The notes under the pieces: generated by a model | Databases searched by the model: none | The model's input: the letters and a program-made list of their open reading frames with translations, nothing else | Told to the model about the DNA's origin: nothing | Source of the DNA: Bacteroidota bacterium | GTDB lineage: Bacteria > Bacteroidota > Ignavibacteria > UBA10030 | Assembly: GCA_021813905.1 (NCBI GenBank) | Contig: JAKAJH010000007.1 | Span: forward strand, 20,938-84,937 | Direction of reading: 5' to 3' | DNA length: 64,000 nucleotides | Shown here: positions 53,807 through 63,916 of the stretch, in pieces | Layout: each line of letters opens with the position of its first letter | Position numbering within the stretch: the first letter of the stretch is position 1 | Program-made: the position numbers and the translations under genes

Positions 53807-55012
53807 ATGGGATATATGTTCGAGGCGGAGATCGACGCGATCATGCACGCCGTCCGGGCCCGGACGATCGGGGAAGAGGATGCGATCACCCTCCGCGCCG
53901 TGCTCGGGGCCCGCATCCATCCCGCGATTGCGGCCTATTTCCGCGCCGAGGTCGAGAAGAAGCTCCGGGACGAGCGCGCACACGAATTCCGGTCGAAGAA
54001 GTTCCCGTACGCGCATCCGGAGGTCGTCAGCCTGCAGCATCAGATCGACACCCTGCTGGTCCAGCATTATACGTTTGACCGGTCCGAGTTCGATACGCTC
54101 CTGGATCAGTCTGTCCACTTCGAGTTCAATTACCTCTGCCGCCCGCAATGGACGCTGCTGAACTTCATCATGGGTGACCAGCGGCGTACGCCGGTGTCGG
54201 CGGTGGAGCGCAAGCTCCAGTACTGCACCGACTACCGTTACTTCTCCGAGTTCATCAAGCGGACGATCGACGAACGGGGGCAGACGGAGATCACGTATGA
54301 AGAGTTCAAAGCGCTGCTGGACAGGATCGACCAGGCGGTGATCGCCGAGCACACCAGTGCGGAGTTGGCGCGCATGCTGAGAGCACTGTCCGCGTTCGTG
54401 GACCTCGGTCATCCGGAGTCGCCGAACGGGCAGGCGCGGCTTCCGATCAATGCGGCGGTCGTCTTCTTCGAAGACAAGCGCATGACGGAGCTGACCGCCC
54501 GCCTGGAAGAAGAACGGGACCGGAACCGGCGGAATGAGATTGCGCTGGACGAGCTGGGCCGGATCATTCAGGAGGTCCGCGCCGCGTCCGCGCCGGAATC
54601 CACGTTCCCGGACGCGGGTACCGATCTCCCGCCGGTCGACATCATCCCCCCCGAACCCCCGCCGGTCGCTTCTTCAGCCGCGCCGGCAGTCGTCGAGGAG
54701 ACACAGGCTTCTGCGCAGCTGGCGACGAATAGCGCGCCGGTGGTATCGTCCGTCGCCGGGCTGGCGAGTGTGTATGATCTTCTCACGGCGGCGGAGCAGA
54801 AGAAGTTCATCCGCCTGCTCTTCGACAAGGATGAGTATACATTCCATGCGGCGATGGCAGGACTCGATGCCCTCCGGAGCTGGCAGGAGACTTCCCATTT
54901 CCTCGACACGCTCTTCACCGCGCAGCAGGTCGATCCGTTCAGCGAGCCCGCGGTGCATTTTACCGACCGGCTGTACACCCGCTTCTTCCCTCACGAAGCC
55001 CGTGAGGCCTAG
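53807..55012 (+). CDS. protein of unknown function, 401 residues
   Basis: No signal peptide, so cytoplasmic. Start at ATG 53807. Residues 1-250 are charged and largely helical ('[20 protein letters not shown]', '[20 protein letters not shown]'), with a coiled-coil-like piece ('[20 protein letters not shown]'). A Pro/Ala/Ser linker follows (about 265-320, '[20 protein letters not shown]'). The last ~75 residues form a compact helical domain ('[20 protein letters not shown]'... 'DRLYTRFFP'). I do not recognise the family. It lies between the TPR protein and obgE on the same strand, 13 and 32 bases away. Confidence 0.75.
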   Translation: MGYMFEAEIDAIMHAVRARTIGEEDAITLRAVLGARIHPAIAAYFRAEVEKKLRDERAHEFRSKKFPYAHPEVVSLQHQIDTLLVQHYTFDRSEFDTLLDQSVHFEFNYLCRPQWTLLNFIMGDQRRTPVSAVERKLQYCTDYRYFSEFIKRTIDERGQTEITYEEFKALLDRIDQAVIAEHTSAELARMLRALSAFVDLGHPESPNGQARLPINAAVVFFEDKRMTELTARLEEERDRNRRNEIALDELGRIIQEVRAASAPESTFPDAGTDLPPVDIIPPEPPPVASSAAPAVVEETQASAQLATNSAPVVSSVAGLASVYDLLTAAEQKKFIRLLFDKDEYTFHAAMAGLDALRSWQETSHFLDTLFTAQQVDPFSEPAVHFTDRLYTRFFPHEAREA

Positions 55013-55044
55013 ACCGTTCCGACCACCGGAGACCACGCTCGGAT

Positions 55045-56040
55045 ATGCAATTCATCGATGAAGCGCGAATTCAGATCGCCGCAGGAAACGGCGGGAACGG
55101 ATGCATCAGTTTCCGGCGGGAGAAGTTTGTCCCGAAAGGCGGACCGGACGGAGGCAACGGTGGCCGCGGCGGTGACATCGTCGTGCGGGCCGATCGACAA
55201 CTGAATACGCTGCTCGATTTCCGGTACCACCGGCATTATCACGCGGAACGGGGCGAGCACGGACGTGGCAAGAACCAGGAAGGACGGTCGGGAGAGGATC
55301 TCGTGCTCCGGGTGCCGTGCGGAACGGTCATCCGGGATGCACAGACCGACGAGGTCGTGGCGGATCTGACGCGAGACGGCGAGGAAGTGATCGTGGCAAA
55401 AGGAGGGAAGGGGGGACGCGGCAATTCGGAATTCGCCACGGCAACCAATCAGGCGCCGCGCCATGCCGAGCCCGGCACGCCGGGCGTCGAGCGCGAACTG
55501 CGCTTCGAGCTGAAACTGCTGGCTGATGTCGGACTGGTGGGATTTCCCAATGCCGGCAAATCGACCCTCATTTCGGTAATCTCCGCGGCAAAACCCAAGA
55601 TCGCCGACTATCCGTTCACGACGCTCACGCCCAACCTGGGGATCGTCCGGTACGGGGAGGATCAGAGTTTTACGGTCGCAGATATTCCCGGGCTGATCGA
55701 AGGGGCGCACGAAGGCCGGGGCCTGGGCATCCAGTTTCTCCGGCACATCGAACGAACGCGGGTGCTCGTGTTCCTCATCGAGTCGACCAGCGGGGATCCG
55801 AAGGCCGACTATCGCACGCTGCTGACGGAACTCAAGTCGTACAAGGCCGTCCTGGGCCGGAAGAAGAAGATCGTCGCCCTGACGAAGACCGACATCGCGA
55901 CGGACGGGCAATTGCGCGCCGTGCGCCGGTTGACGTTCGGTCGAGGCGTGCCGGCGGTGGCCATCTCCGCGGTCGCGGGCGACGGGGTGCCGGACCTGCT
56001 TGAGCGGATGTGGCACGCCATCCGGGAGAGTCGTTCGTAG
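55045..56040 (+). CDS. obgE: Obg family GTPase (CgtA)
   Basis: 331 residues. Gly-rich Obg fold ('[20 protein letters not shown]', '[14 protein letters not shown]'), then the G domain with P-loop 'GFPNAGKST' (about 166-174), switch '[11 protein letters not shown]', '[16 protein letters not shown]' and a G4 motif 'LTKTDIA' (TKxD in place of NKxD). Ribosome assembly and stringent-response GTPase. The C-terminal OCT domain of some homologues is absent, as in many bacteria. Confidence 0.95.
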   Translation: MQFIDEARIQIAAGNGGNGCISFRREKFVPKGGPDGGNGGRGGDIVVRADRQLNTLLDFRYHRHYHAERGEHGRGKNQEGRSGEDLVLRVPCGTVIRDAQTDEVVADLTRDGEEVIVAKGGKGGRGNSEFATATNQAPRHAEPGTPGVERELRFELKLLADVGLVGFPNAGKSTLISVISAAKPKIADYPFTTLTPNLGIVRYGEDQSFTVADIPGLIEGAHEGRGLGIQFLRHIERTRVLVFLIESTSGDPKADYRTLLTELKSYKAVLGRKKKIVALTKTDIATDGQLRAVRRLTFGRGVPAVAISAVAGDGVPDLLERMWHAIRESRS

Positions 56041-56062
56041 CATTCCTGCCGGCGTTTTCTTC

Positions 56063-56091
56063 TTGACAGTGCACTTTCGGTAACGTAGATT
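56063..56091 (+). promoter_or_regulatory. strong promoter TTGACA-17-TAGATT before the TonB receptor
   Basis: Perfect -35 TTGACA 56063-56068, 17-base spacer, -10 TAGATT 56086-56091. It starts 23 bases after obgE and would leave a leader of about 400 bases before the receptor gene. Confidence 0.7.
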
Positions 56092-56495
56092 AGGGCCGGA
56101 AGTTCAAGACGAGTGATGGGCGTTCCATATCTCGTGTTCCGATGTCCGGCGGCGATTCGTGCCGCTCACCAGCTCAACCATTGTGTGTTGTGACCGGGCT
56201 GTGCCAGAACTGGGCAAGCATTGGTACACCGCTCTTCCCCCATCGCGTGCTCGTTCCATTCCGCGTGTGATCAGATGAGGAGTTGATCACGGGCCGGGAT
56301 GCGGCCTGCGTTCTGTCCGATTCTTCCGACAGTGTGAAGTACCGCTGCAGGCTCCGGCGTCACCAGCCGTCTGCAGAGTAATCTTTCCGTCATACGTCCC
56401 GCGATTCACCCGGGTGATCCGGATCTCGTAGTGCCAGATCTCCCGCACGCGGCGACGCGCTTGCCACACAGTCTCAACCTCATACGAGGGCTGGT
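56092..56495 (+). other. long leader region upstream of the TonB-dependent receptor
   Basis: About 400 bases with no convincing gene on +. It is likely the untranslated leader of the receptor mRNA. On the minus strand an open frame (56287-56517) has a few plausible residues ('YEIRITRVNRGTYDGKITLQ') but overlaps the receptor start and has no supporting signal. Short stems such as TGATCA..TGATCA (about 56270-56290) are visible. No riboswitch class recognised. Confidence 0.4.
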
Positions 56496-59400
56496 ATGGA
56501 CCGTTTCCGCACCTCACACACTCCCGGGCGCGTGTGCCTTCTCCTGTTCGCGCTTTCCCTTTTCTTTTCTCCCGCCCTTCGGGCGGATAACGCGAAGCTC
56601 ACCGGCCGGGTCGTCGACGCCGAAACCCGTGAGCCACTCGCGGGCGTGAATGTCGTGATCACGCATGCGATCGTCGGCGAAGGCCGCGAGGTCGCGATGA
56701 CACCGCCGCTCGGCGCCGTGACCGATCCGGACGGCTATTATTTCATCATGAACGTGCGACCCGGCACATATGTGGTGAAGGCCAGTCTGATCGGGTACAC
56801 GACGGTGATTGAACGACCGGTGCGTGTGGAGAGCGACCGGACGATCACGCTCGGATTCGGGCTGAAGCAGGGCGCCGTCGCCATGGACGTGGTCGAAGTA
56901 ACGGGCCGGCGTGAGATCATCAAGGCGGACGTTTCCTCGACGCAGGAAGTGGTCAGCACGACACGGCTCGAACAGATGCCGGTGCTGCGCGTCGATGAGT
57001 TTGTCAATAAGCTGAAGGGCGTTCAGCTTGTCAGCGGCGCTGACGGGTACGGCCTCAGCGTGCGCGGCGGGTCCATCCGGGAGACGGACATTCGGATGGA
57101 CGGCATGTCGCTGCAGGATCCGCGTTCCGAAAATGCGTATCTCGGCCTGAACTCGACGACCATCGAGGAGATCCAGGTCCTTACCGGCGGCTTCGAAGCC
57201 AAGTACGGCGGCATCCGCTCCGGTCTGCTGAACGTCGTCACGAAGGAAGGTCACCGCGACCGGTACACGATGTCCGTCAAGGCGGATGTCGCTCCGGCGC
57301 ACCAGCAGCGATTCTTCGGCGCGAATCCGTGGGGGACCGATTCGTGGGTCTACCGCGTGTATGCCGGTGAATATGCGATGAAGGGAGTGACGGCGAAAGA
57401 CAGTCTTGTCCCCGCTGAGTTCCGCGACTTCAAGGGCTGGGCCGCCCGCGGTCTCCTCCAGCCGCAGTCCATCCGATTTCTCGATTCCCTGCAGCGACTG
57501 GACCTGTGGAAGCGTCAGCACCCTGTGCGCGACGTGGCATCCCGACCGGACATTTTCGTGGAAGGCAGTATCACCGGGCCGTTCCCGGGTGCCGGCATCC
57601 CGCTGATCGGCGACTTCGCTGAGCGTACGACGTTCCTGCTCGGCGTGAAGTACGAGGATTCGCAACTGGCGTTCCCGCTCGGTCCGCGCGACAACTATCT
57701 CGACTGGAACACCCAGCTGAAGCTGACCACCACGATCAGCGACAAAGTGCGCCTCTCCGCCAACGGACTGTTCGCCAAAGTATCCACGGTCAGCGGCGGG
57801 CAGACGACCAGCTATGGCGGCGCGCTCGTGGATGCGACATCGAGCTTCAATTTCCTGAACACGACGGACGCATCGACGCGACAGCAGGCCCGGCTGATGG
57901 CCAGCGACAATATCTGGCAGATGTACAACCAGAGCCGCCTGCAGTTCTTTGATCAGGAGTATTTCGTCGGTGGCCTGCGACTCACGCACACGCTCTCGGA
58001 TCGGGCGTTCTACACGGTTGACCTGCAGGGGGGATACACGAATCAGCAACTGCAGCCGTTCTCGCTGGACACCTCGCGTGCCGATGCGTGGCTCACCTAT
58101 GTCGGCGTGGATGGAAAGACCTACCGGTTCGTCAATGCTGCGCTGGGCTCCCCCAACGCGTCGACGAATTTCGGCTTCGATGCCCTGAAGAAGTTCTACA
58201 CGTACGGCGGTCTCCAGCGCGTCGACTCTTCCTCCTCATGGGTGCTGCAGATGAAAGGCGACATGACGATGCAGCTGGGCCGGCACAATCAGCTTGAAGC
58301 CGGCTTCAGCGTGCGCTACCAGCACCTGTTCGTCTACACCGGCACCTGGCTGCAGGCGGAGCTCATGTACACGCCCGACCTGTGGGACTACTACACGGCG
58401 ACGCCGATTGACGGCGGCCTGTACGTGCAGGACAAACTGGAGTTTTCGGGCATGGTCCTGAACGCCGGCCTTCGCCTCGATTACTTCAATCCGATGAAGA
58501 AGGGTTTCGTGGTGGCGAATCCCCCGGATGAAGATTATGCCGCCTTCTACAACAACGTGTATCAGCTGCTTCCCGGCGACTGGGGCAGCTACGAACGCTG
58601 GCTGGAATTGCGCGGCATGCTCGCGAATCCGCCGGGATGGCCGGAAGAAGCCAACCGCGTGCAGGTGGCCTTGTCACCGCGCGCCGGTGTATCGTTCCCG
58701 ATCACGGAGAGCAGTAAGATGTATTTCAATTACGGCCACTTCTACCAACGGCCGGCGACCTCCTTCCTGTACAATCAGGTGATCGATCTGGCGGGCGTGA
58801 CGGTGCCGACTCCGGATCTGTCCTTTGCGCGGACGGTGTCATACGAATTCGGGTATGAACAGATGTTCTTCTCCGATTTTCTCCTGAATGCCACGGCGTA
58901 CTACAAGGACGTCCGGAACGAACCGCTCAGCCGTCGGTACTACAATTACTATCACGACAACATTGTGACCAAGTACTTCCCGGATGCGTACGGCGATGTG
59001 CGCGGCATCGAGCTCCGCTTCGAAAAACCGCACGGCCGGTTCGTTACCTTCCATGCGATGTATGACTATATGGTGTCCAGCTACGGACAGAGCGGTGTCG
59101 CGAATGTCTATGAGAATCCGCTCGAAGCAGCCGGCGCGCTGCGCACCGCGAATCTGACGACCGTCGATCCGCGTCCCCGGGCGAATGCGGACCTGAATCT
59201 GCACACGCCGTCCGATTTCGGTCCGGCGCTCCTCGGCGTCCGGTGGTTCAACAATATCTACGCGACGCTCTTCTTTGAATGGCAGAGCGGCGGACAGATC
59301 CTGTGGAATCCCGAACAGGCCGATCCGAAGCTTCGCATTTATGTGCCGCGGGTCGACTACTGGAACATGGACCTCCGCGCATCAAAGGCGTTCGATCTGG

Positions 59401-59648
59401 CGTTCGGCGATGTGGAGTTCGTCGTGACGATCAAGAACCTGACGAACAACAAGTTCCTGATCCCGGAGAATATGACGAAAGCGCAGCTGGATGCCTACAA
59501 GTCTTCGCTCAAACTGCCCTTCCAGGGGGGATCGGACAAATGGGGCCAGTGGGAGTCGAGCGACAATCACATCAAGGTCGGATGGCTCGAAGCGCCCATC
59601 TTCCTGAATCCGCGCCGGGTCATCCTCGGCATGCGGGTGAATTTCTGA
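56496..59648 (+). CDS. TonB-dependent receptor with carboxypeptidase-like N-domain
   Basis: 1050 residues. Signal peptide 'VCLLLFALSLFFSPALRA', then a carboxypeptidase-regulatory-like domain ('LTGRVVDAETREPLAGVNVV', 'DPDGYYFIMNVRPGTYVVKA'), a plug domain ('MPVLRVDEFVNKLKGVQLVS', 'SIRETDIRMDGMSLQDP', 'QVLTGGFEAKYGGIRSGLLN') and a 22-strand-type barrel ending 'NPRRVILGMRVNF'. It imports a substrate across the outer membrane using TonB energy. The substrate is unknown; there is no SusD gene next to it. The two following genes repeat the arrangement at the left end of the window. Confidence 0.92.
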   Translation: MDRFRTSHTPGRVCLLLFALSLFFSPALRADNAKLTGRVVDAETREPLAGVNVVITHAIVGEGREVAMTPPLGAVTDPDGYYFIMNVRPGTYVVKASLIGYTTVIERPVRVESDRTITLGFGLKQGAVAMDVVEVTGRREIIKADVSSTQEVVSTTRLEQMPVLRVDEFVNKLKGVQLVSGADGYGLSVRGGSIRETDIRMDGMSLQDPRSENAYLGLNSTTIEEIQVLTGGFEAKYGGIRSGLLNVVTKEGHRDRYTMSVKADVAPAHQQRFFGANPWGTDSWVYRVYAGEYAMKGVTAKDSLVPAEFRDFKGWAARGLLQPQSIRFLDSLQRLDLWKRQHPVRDVASRPDIFVEGSITGPFPGAGIPLIGDFAERTTFLLGVKYEDSQLAFPLGPRDNYLDWNTQLKLTTTISDKVRLSANGLFAKVSTVSGGQTTSYGGALVDATSSFNFLNTTDASTRQQARLMASDNIWQMYNQSRLQFFDQEYFVGGLRLTHTLSDRAFYTVDLQGGYTNQQLQPFSLDTSRADAWLTYVGVDGKTYRFVNAALGSPNASTNFGFDALKKFYTYGGLQRVDSSSSWVLQMKGDMTMQLGRHNQLEAGFSVRYQHLFVYTGTWLQAELMYTPDLWDYYTATPIDGGLYVQDKLEFSGMVLNAGLRLDYFNPMKKGFVVANPPDEDYAAFYNNVYQLLPGDWGSYERWLELRGMLANPPGWPEEANRVQVALSPRAGVSFPITESSKMYFNYGHFYQRPATSFLYNQVIDLAGVTVPTPDLSFARTVSYEFGYEQMFFSDFLLNATAYYKDVRNEPLSRRYYNYYHDNIVTKYFPDAYGDVRGIELRFEKPHGRFVTFHAMYDYMVSSYGQSGVANVYENPLEAAGALRTANLTTVDPRPRANADLNLHTPSDFGPALLGVRWFNNIYATLFFEWQSGGQILWNPEQADPKLRIYVPRVDYWNMDLRASKAFDLAFGDVEFVVTIKNLTNNKFLIPENMTKAQLDAYKSSLKLPFQGGSDKWGQWESSDNHIKVGWLEAPIFLNPRRVILGMRVNF

Positions 59649-59714
59649 GCGGCGACGCTTCCGATGCGACCGGTCTGGAGAGTACTGATAATGTCCTTGC
59701 CTAGGGAGAGAAGT

Positions 59715-61835
59715 ATGAATATCCGCAGACAAAGTCTGCTCGTGGGAGCCCTTGTCCTCCTGTGGACGCTCGGTGGCGCCCAAGAACGCAATTACAACCC
59801 GTATCCAATGATGATGGACGTCGGGAATTTCAAACTGAGCATGAACAAGCTGAACGGCGAGGGCGGGCTGCAGTCGCAGTACAGCTGGATGCTCGTCGGC
59901 GCCAATCCGTCCGTCACAGAGCTGTTCTTCTGGCCGCAGGACGGCTGGCAGACGAACATGCTCTACCAGATCTTCAATCCCGTGTCGCTCGGCGACAGCG
60001 GCATCGTCGACGAGAACGGCGTCCGGCAGTCCATGTACACGCGCGGAGACGCGCTGACCAACAAAGGGACGACGGACTGGTCCAGCGAGACACGACGGTA
60101 CCGTCCTCCTCAGACAGTCGTGGACGGTTTGCTCCTGTCCCCGCAGTACCGCTGGAACGTCGACCGCACGATTCCGTCGGATATCAAGATCGAATTCGAG
60201 GACGTGCTGAATCAGTTCGGCATCCGCAGCCATGTCGAAATGTACGCCTTCAGCAACCCGGAACTGGGCGACTTCTTCATCTGGAAAGCGACCCAGAAGT
60301 TCACCGGCGAATGGAAACGACCGCGGGAAACGACCTCCTCCAAGGATAGTCTGCCGGATCAGACCATTCAGCTCTGGTGGCCCATCGCGTTCAGCTTCGG
60401 ACCGTCGAAGATCGGTGAATACAATGTGATCGGCGGGTTCTCGTACGAAGGGGAGGACGACCTGGACAGCTGGTTCTCCCGGAAATCCGCCCTGGTCCCC
60501 GGCCGATCGCGCGATTCGCTCATGATCGCGTACTACTGGGATGATACGAAAGGAAACGCCGCGACGTATCCGTCCACCGGCTCGAATGACGAAACCGGCG
60601 ATCCGGATCGCGTGACGGGACACTTGTACTCGACCCAGATCCCTGGATATGCCCTCCTGTACGCGGACCAGGCGCCCGGCGTCCATGTGGATGATCCCGC
60701 GCAGCCGTATGCCATGCCGCACGCAAGCATCGTCGCCGACCTGTGGAACCGTCGGGATGAGGGGCTCAAGCTGACCTACCGCGGTGATGACGGCCGCGGC
60801 CGGTTCCCGCTGGACGCCATCACGATGGGATTCAGCACGTCGCCGGAGAAGGGCCCGATGCGGTTCCTCACGATGGGGCCATATTTGCTGACAAAAAATG
60901 CGGCCGCCGGCCGGTTCGATTCCGTCACGTTCGTCGTGGCGGTGGGGGCGGGCGGCGCCAGCTGGCATGATGCCGACTCGGTCGGCCGCGCCTGGTTCAA
61001 CAAGCAGATCACCGACCAGCAGAAACGGGATTTTGTCCTCAAAGGACGGGATTCCCTGTTCACGGTCCTCGACCGTGCGAACTGGGCGTGGGATCGGATC
61101 TCCCATGGCCTGCCCATCCCCGCGGCGCCGGCACCGCCGGACATTGATGTCGAATCAGGTCCGGATCGGATCACGGTGAACTGGTCGTATCCGGATCCGT
61201 CGTACTTCCTCGATGCCGTGACGAACGTGGACGACTGGAAAGCCTGGCGCGTCTATCGGAAGCGCGGCGCGTTCTTCGTCGATGATCCGAACGATCAGAA
61301 GACCGGCGTCCAGTGGACGCTCGTCTACGAGACGAACGATCGCACCGTCACGACCTTTGTCGATACAACCGTGCAGCGCGGCGTGGACTACTATTACGCG
61401 GTGACCGCGGTGGATGACGGCACGCAGAACAGTTCCGGTCTCTTCACCGGTCAATCGTTCGAGAGCTCCCGCTTCGTCAACCGCTCGCCCGTTCCCGCTG
61501 TGCCCTTCAAGGCGGGATTGAGCGAAAACGGGAAGGTGCTGGTGGTGCCGAATCCGGCGACCACCGCCGCCGGCGGGCTCGGATTCAGCGGAACGCCGGA
61601 CAAGATCCTGTTTGTCAATCTCCCGTACCGGTGCACGCTCAAGGTGTTCACCGAAACGGGCGATCTCGTCACGACCATCGATCATGTGGGAACCGCCGAC
61701 CACGCCTGGAACCAGCGGACGGACGACAATCAGTACATCACGAGCGGCATCTACATTCTGACCGTGTCCAATGCGACGGATGTGAACGGCAAATCGCTCG
61801 ACAATGCGCTCGTGAAATTCGTGGTGGTCCGGTAA
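59715..61835 (+). CDS. exported surface protein with fibronectin-like domain and T9SS-type tail
   Basis: 706 residues from ATG 59715 (AGGGAGAG upstream). Signal peptide 'SLLVGALVLLWTLGGAQ'. A large domain with many Trp/Tyr strands ('GGLQSQYSWMLVGANPS', 'YRWNVDRTIPSDIKIEFEDV') runs to about residue 475. Next a fibronectin III-like unit ('DIDVESGPDRITVNWSYPDP'... 'VDYYYAVTAVDDGTQ'), then a C-terminal domain 'VLVVPNPATTAAGGLGFSG'... 'SGIYILTVSNATD' of the FlgD/T9SS kind. Shares overall plan with 164-3643, whose late part also has the 'YYYAV' fibronectin strand. Probably a T9SS cargo acting with the receptor. Confidence 0.72.
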   Translation: MNIRRQSLLVGALVLLWTLGGAQERNYNPYPMMMDVGNFKLSMNKLNGEGGLQSQYSWMLVGANPSVTELFFWPQDGWQTNMLYQIFNPVSLGDSGIVDENGVRQSMYTRGDALTNKGTTDWSSETRRYRPPQTVVDGLLLSPQYRWNVDRTIPSDIKIEFEDVLNQFGIRSHVEMYAFSNPELGDFFIWKATQKFTGEWKRPRETTSSKDSLPDQTIQLWWPIAFSFGPSKIGEYNVIGGFSYEGEDDLDSWFSRKSALVPGRSRDSLMIAYYWDDTKGNAATYPSTGSNDETGDPDRVTGHLYSTQIPGYALLYADQAPGVHVDDPAQPYAMPHASIVADLWNRRDEGLKLTYRGDDGRGRFPLDAITMGFSTSPEKGPMRFLTMGPYLLTKNAAAGRFDSVTFVVAVGAGGASWHDADSVGRAWFNKQITDQQKRDFVLKGRDSLFTVLDRANWAWDRISHGLPIPAAPAPPDIDVESGPDRITVNWSYPDPSYFLDAVTNVDDWKAWRVYRKRGAFFVDDPNDQKTGVQWTLVYETNDRTVTTFVDTTVQRGVDYYYAVTAVDDGTQNSSGLFTGQSFESSRFVNRSPVPAVPFKAGLSENGKVLVVPNPATTAAGGLGFSGTPDKILFVNLPYRCTLKVFTETGDLVTTIDHVGTADHAWNQRTDDNQYITSGIYILTVSNATDVNGKSLDNALVKFVVVR

Positions 61836-61863
61836 ATCCGATCACGCGCCGAATAACAGGACT

Positions 61864-62916
61864 ATGACAATGAAACACACACAGCACTCCTGGACGATGG
61901 TCGCGGCTCTGACGGTCGCCATCACGCTTCCGTCGGTCGCATCGGGTCAGATTGTCAAGAAGGCGCAGGTCGGACTCCGCTTTCTGGAGAATCCAGTGTC
62001 CGCCGAAGTGGTGGGCCAGGGCGGCGTCGGCATCCTGACCACGCGCGATGCGAACGGCATCTTCTGGAATCCCGCATTGCTGGGTCTGGTCGATCGCTCT
62101 GTCGATCTCACCCTGAACCGCACGCAGGGAATCGCGGATATCAACTACAACGCCATCGCCGCGGCGGTACGCATCGGTGATTTCGGCGTGGTGGGCTTCA
62201 GCTTCCTGTCGATGGACTACGGAACGTTCTACGGCACCCGCCGGGATGCGAATCCGGCCGGCTACGTGGAGACCGGCGAATTCTCGCCGAAGGCGTTCGC
62301 GGCCGGCGTGGGATTCTCCCAGAAGGTCAGCGATCGCTTCTCCTATGGCGTGCATGTGAAGTACGTCTATCAGAATTTGGGAAGCGCTTGGGTCGCGCCG
62401 TTCGGCACGAGCATCGACAGCGATCCGACGATCGCCATCTCCCAGCGTGAGTACAATCTCGCGGACCACGGAACGCCGCTGGCCATCGATGTCGGTGCCC
62501 ACTATGACTTCCTGTCGAACGGCATCCGGTTCGCGGCCGTGCTGCAGAACATCTCGCGCGAATTCCACTATGAATCCGACGATTTCCCGATGCCGTTCGC
62601 GGTGTCGTTCGGAGCGACGATCGAGCCGCTTCATTTCTTCTACGACGGGAAAGAAGGATCCGCGCTGCTGCTCAGCTTCCAGTCGCGTCACCCGCGCGAT
62701 TTCAAGGAGCGGCTGAATATCGGCGCGGAATACACAGTGGTGGAGAATATCGTTGTTCGCGTCGGGGAAATGATCAACTATGACGAGCGCGGATTCACGG
62801 CCGGCGTGGGCCTTGCCTACGATCTGTCCGGCGTGAACACGCGGTTCGATTACGCCTACCAGGCCTACGGCATCTTCGGTGCCGTCCACTACATCTCACT
62901 CGGATTCGCGCTGTAG
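61864..62916 (+). CDS. PorV/PorQ family outer-membrane protein (second copy)
   Basis: 350 residues. Signal peptide 'TMVAALTVAITLPSVASGQ'. The family signature is 'VGLRFLENPVSAEVVGQGGV' followed by 'DANGIFWNPALLGL' (WNPA turn). Barrel-like strands follow and the end is 'GAVHYISLGFAL'. It is only distantly similar to the copy at 3652 and is longer by 9 residues. Both follow a T9SS-cargo-like gene and a TonB receptor. Confidence 0.82.
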   Translation: MTMKHTQHSWTMVAALTVAITLPSVASGQIVKKAQVGLRFLENPVSAEVVGQGGVGILTTRDANGIFWNPALLGLVDRSVDLTLNRTQGIADINYNAIAAAVRIGDFGVVGFSFLSMDYGTFYGTRRDANPAGYVETGEFSPKAFAAGVGFSQKVSDRFSYGVHVKYVYQNLGSAWVAPFGTSIDSDPTIAISQREYNLADHGTPLAIDVGAHYDFLSNGIRFAAVLQNISREFHYESDDFPMPFAVSFGATIEPLHFFYDGKEGSALLLSFQSRHPRDFKERLNIGAEYTVVENIVVRVGEMINYDERGFTAGVGLAYDLSGVNTRFDYAYQAYGIFGAVHYISLGFAL

Positions 62917-62937
62917 CATTCATTCAACATCGGACGC

Positions 62938-63900
62938 ATGGACAAGAATCCAACCGTCACTCTGACCCCGTACACCGACGCTGATCGGGATGAGCTGCTG
63001 AAGCTCTGGGCGCGCGCTCTCCCGTTGGACGCCATTACGGTCGACACACTCGAAACGCGCGTGCTCCTCGACGAGAACTTCGACTCCGAAACATTTCTGC
63101 TGGCGCGCTCCGGCGGTACACTGTGCGGATTCGTCCTCGGCATGCGTGCCGTGCGCCTGCCGCTTGGCGACGCGGACCCGAACGGTACGCGCGCCTGGAT
63201 CACCGCTCTTGGCGTGCATCCGACCGATCGCCTCGCGTCGGTGGGCGCGACTCTGCTCGACGCGCTGGAGGCGAAGTTCCGGGCGCTCGGCAAGACCGAA
63301 TGCTTCGTCTCCACCTATCCGCCCGGCTATTTCACCCCCGGTGTCGATCGCACTGCCTCGGCGGCATTGCTGGAGTTCCTGCGGGCCCGGGGCTACGGAG
63401 AGACGAAACAGGCGCTGAGCATGGACTCCTCGATCGTGCTGTTCAAAGTGCCTCCGGCCGTCGAAGAGCGCGAGACGGCACTGCGCAGCGAGGGCATCGA
63501 GATCCGACAGTACCGTCGCACGGATCTGCTGTCGTTCCTGCGGTTCCTCGAAGCCACCATGCCGACCGACTGGGTCCGTGTGGAACGGGCCAACCTGAAG
63601 AAGATCGCCACCGGCGGATTCACGGAACAGCAGATCACCGTGGTGACGCGCGGCGCGGAGATCATCGGCTACTGCCAGTTCGAGGGATCGCACTTCGGGC
63701 CGTTCGGGGTCAGCGACCGGTATCAGGGTCGCGGCATCGGCACGGTGCTGCTGGCGCGCACGCTCGAACGCATGCGCACGATGGGCTACCACGACGCGTG
63801 GGTGATGTGGACAGACGATGCGGCGGCGAAGGTGTACGGCAAATTCGGATTCACGCAAACACGGCGATTCTCCATCCTGCGAAAAGATCTTGGCGCGTAA
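62938..63900 (+). CDS. GNAT acetyltransferase with two GNAT folds
   Basis: 320 residues. Two N-acetyltransferase domains: the first about residues 5-150 ('ETFLLARSGGTLCGFVLGMR', 'ITALGVHPTDRLASVGATLL'), the second about 185-318 ('IIGYCQFEGSHFGPFGVSDR', 'YQGRGIGTVLLARTLERMRT'). The acetyl-CoA loop Q/RxxGxG/A is intact only in the second ('RYQGRGIGT'); the first reads 'DRLASVGAT'. Tandem GNATs of this type include mycothiol synthase-like proteins. The next gene is a PIG-L-type protein, a pairing that in thiol-cofactor pathways is meaningful, but the link here is inferred. Confidence 0.85.
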   Translation: MDKNPTVTLTPYTDADRDELLKLWARALPLDAITVDTLETRVLLDENFDSETFLLARSGGTLCGFVLGMRAVRLPLGDADPNGTRAWITALGVHPTDRLASVGATLLDALEAKFRALGKTECFVSTYPPGYFTPGVDRTASAALLEFLRARGYGETKQALSMDSSIVLFKVPPAVEERETALRSEGIEIRQYRRTDLLSFLRFLEATMPTDWVRVERANLKKIATGGFTEQQITVVTRGAEIIGYCQFEGSHFGPFGVSDRYQGRGIGTVLLARTLERMRTMGYHDAWVMWTDDAAAKVYGKFGFTQTRRFSILRKDLGA

Positions 63901-63916
63901 CAGGCGGGACGACATC

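Noticed and set aside
56287..56517. Small minus-strand gene in the leader of the TonB receptor
   Set aside because: Some natural-looking residues but no start signals, overlap with the receptor start, no neighbours on that strand.
59382..61106. 574-codon minus frame opposite the 706-aa protein
   Set aside because: Antisense of a real gene; composition and lack of motifs as above.
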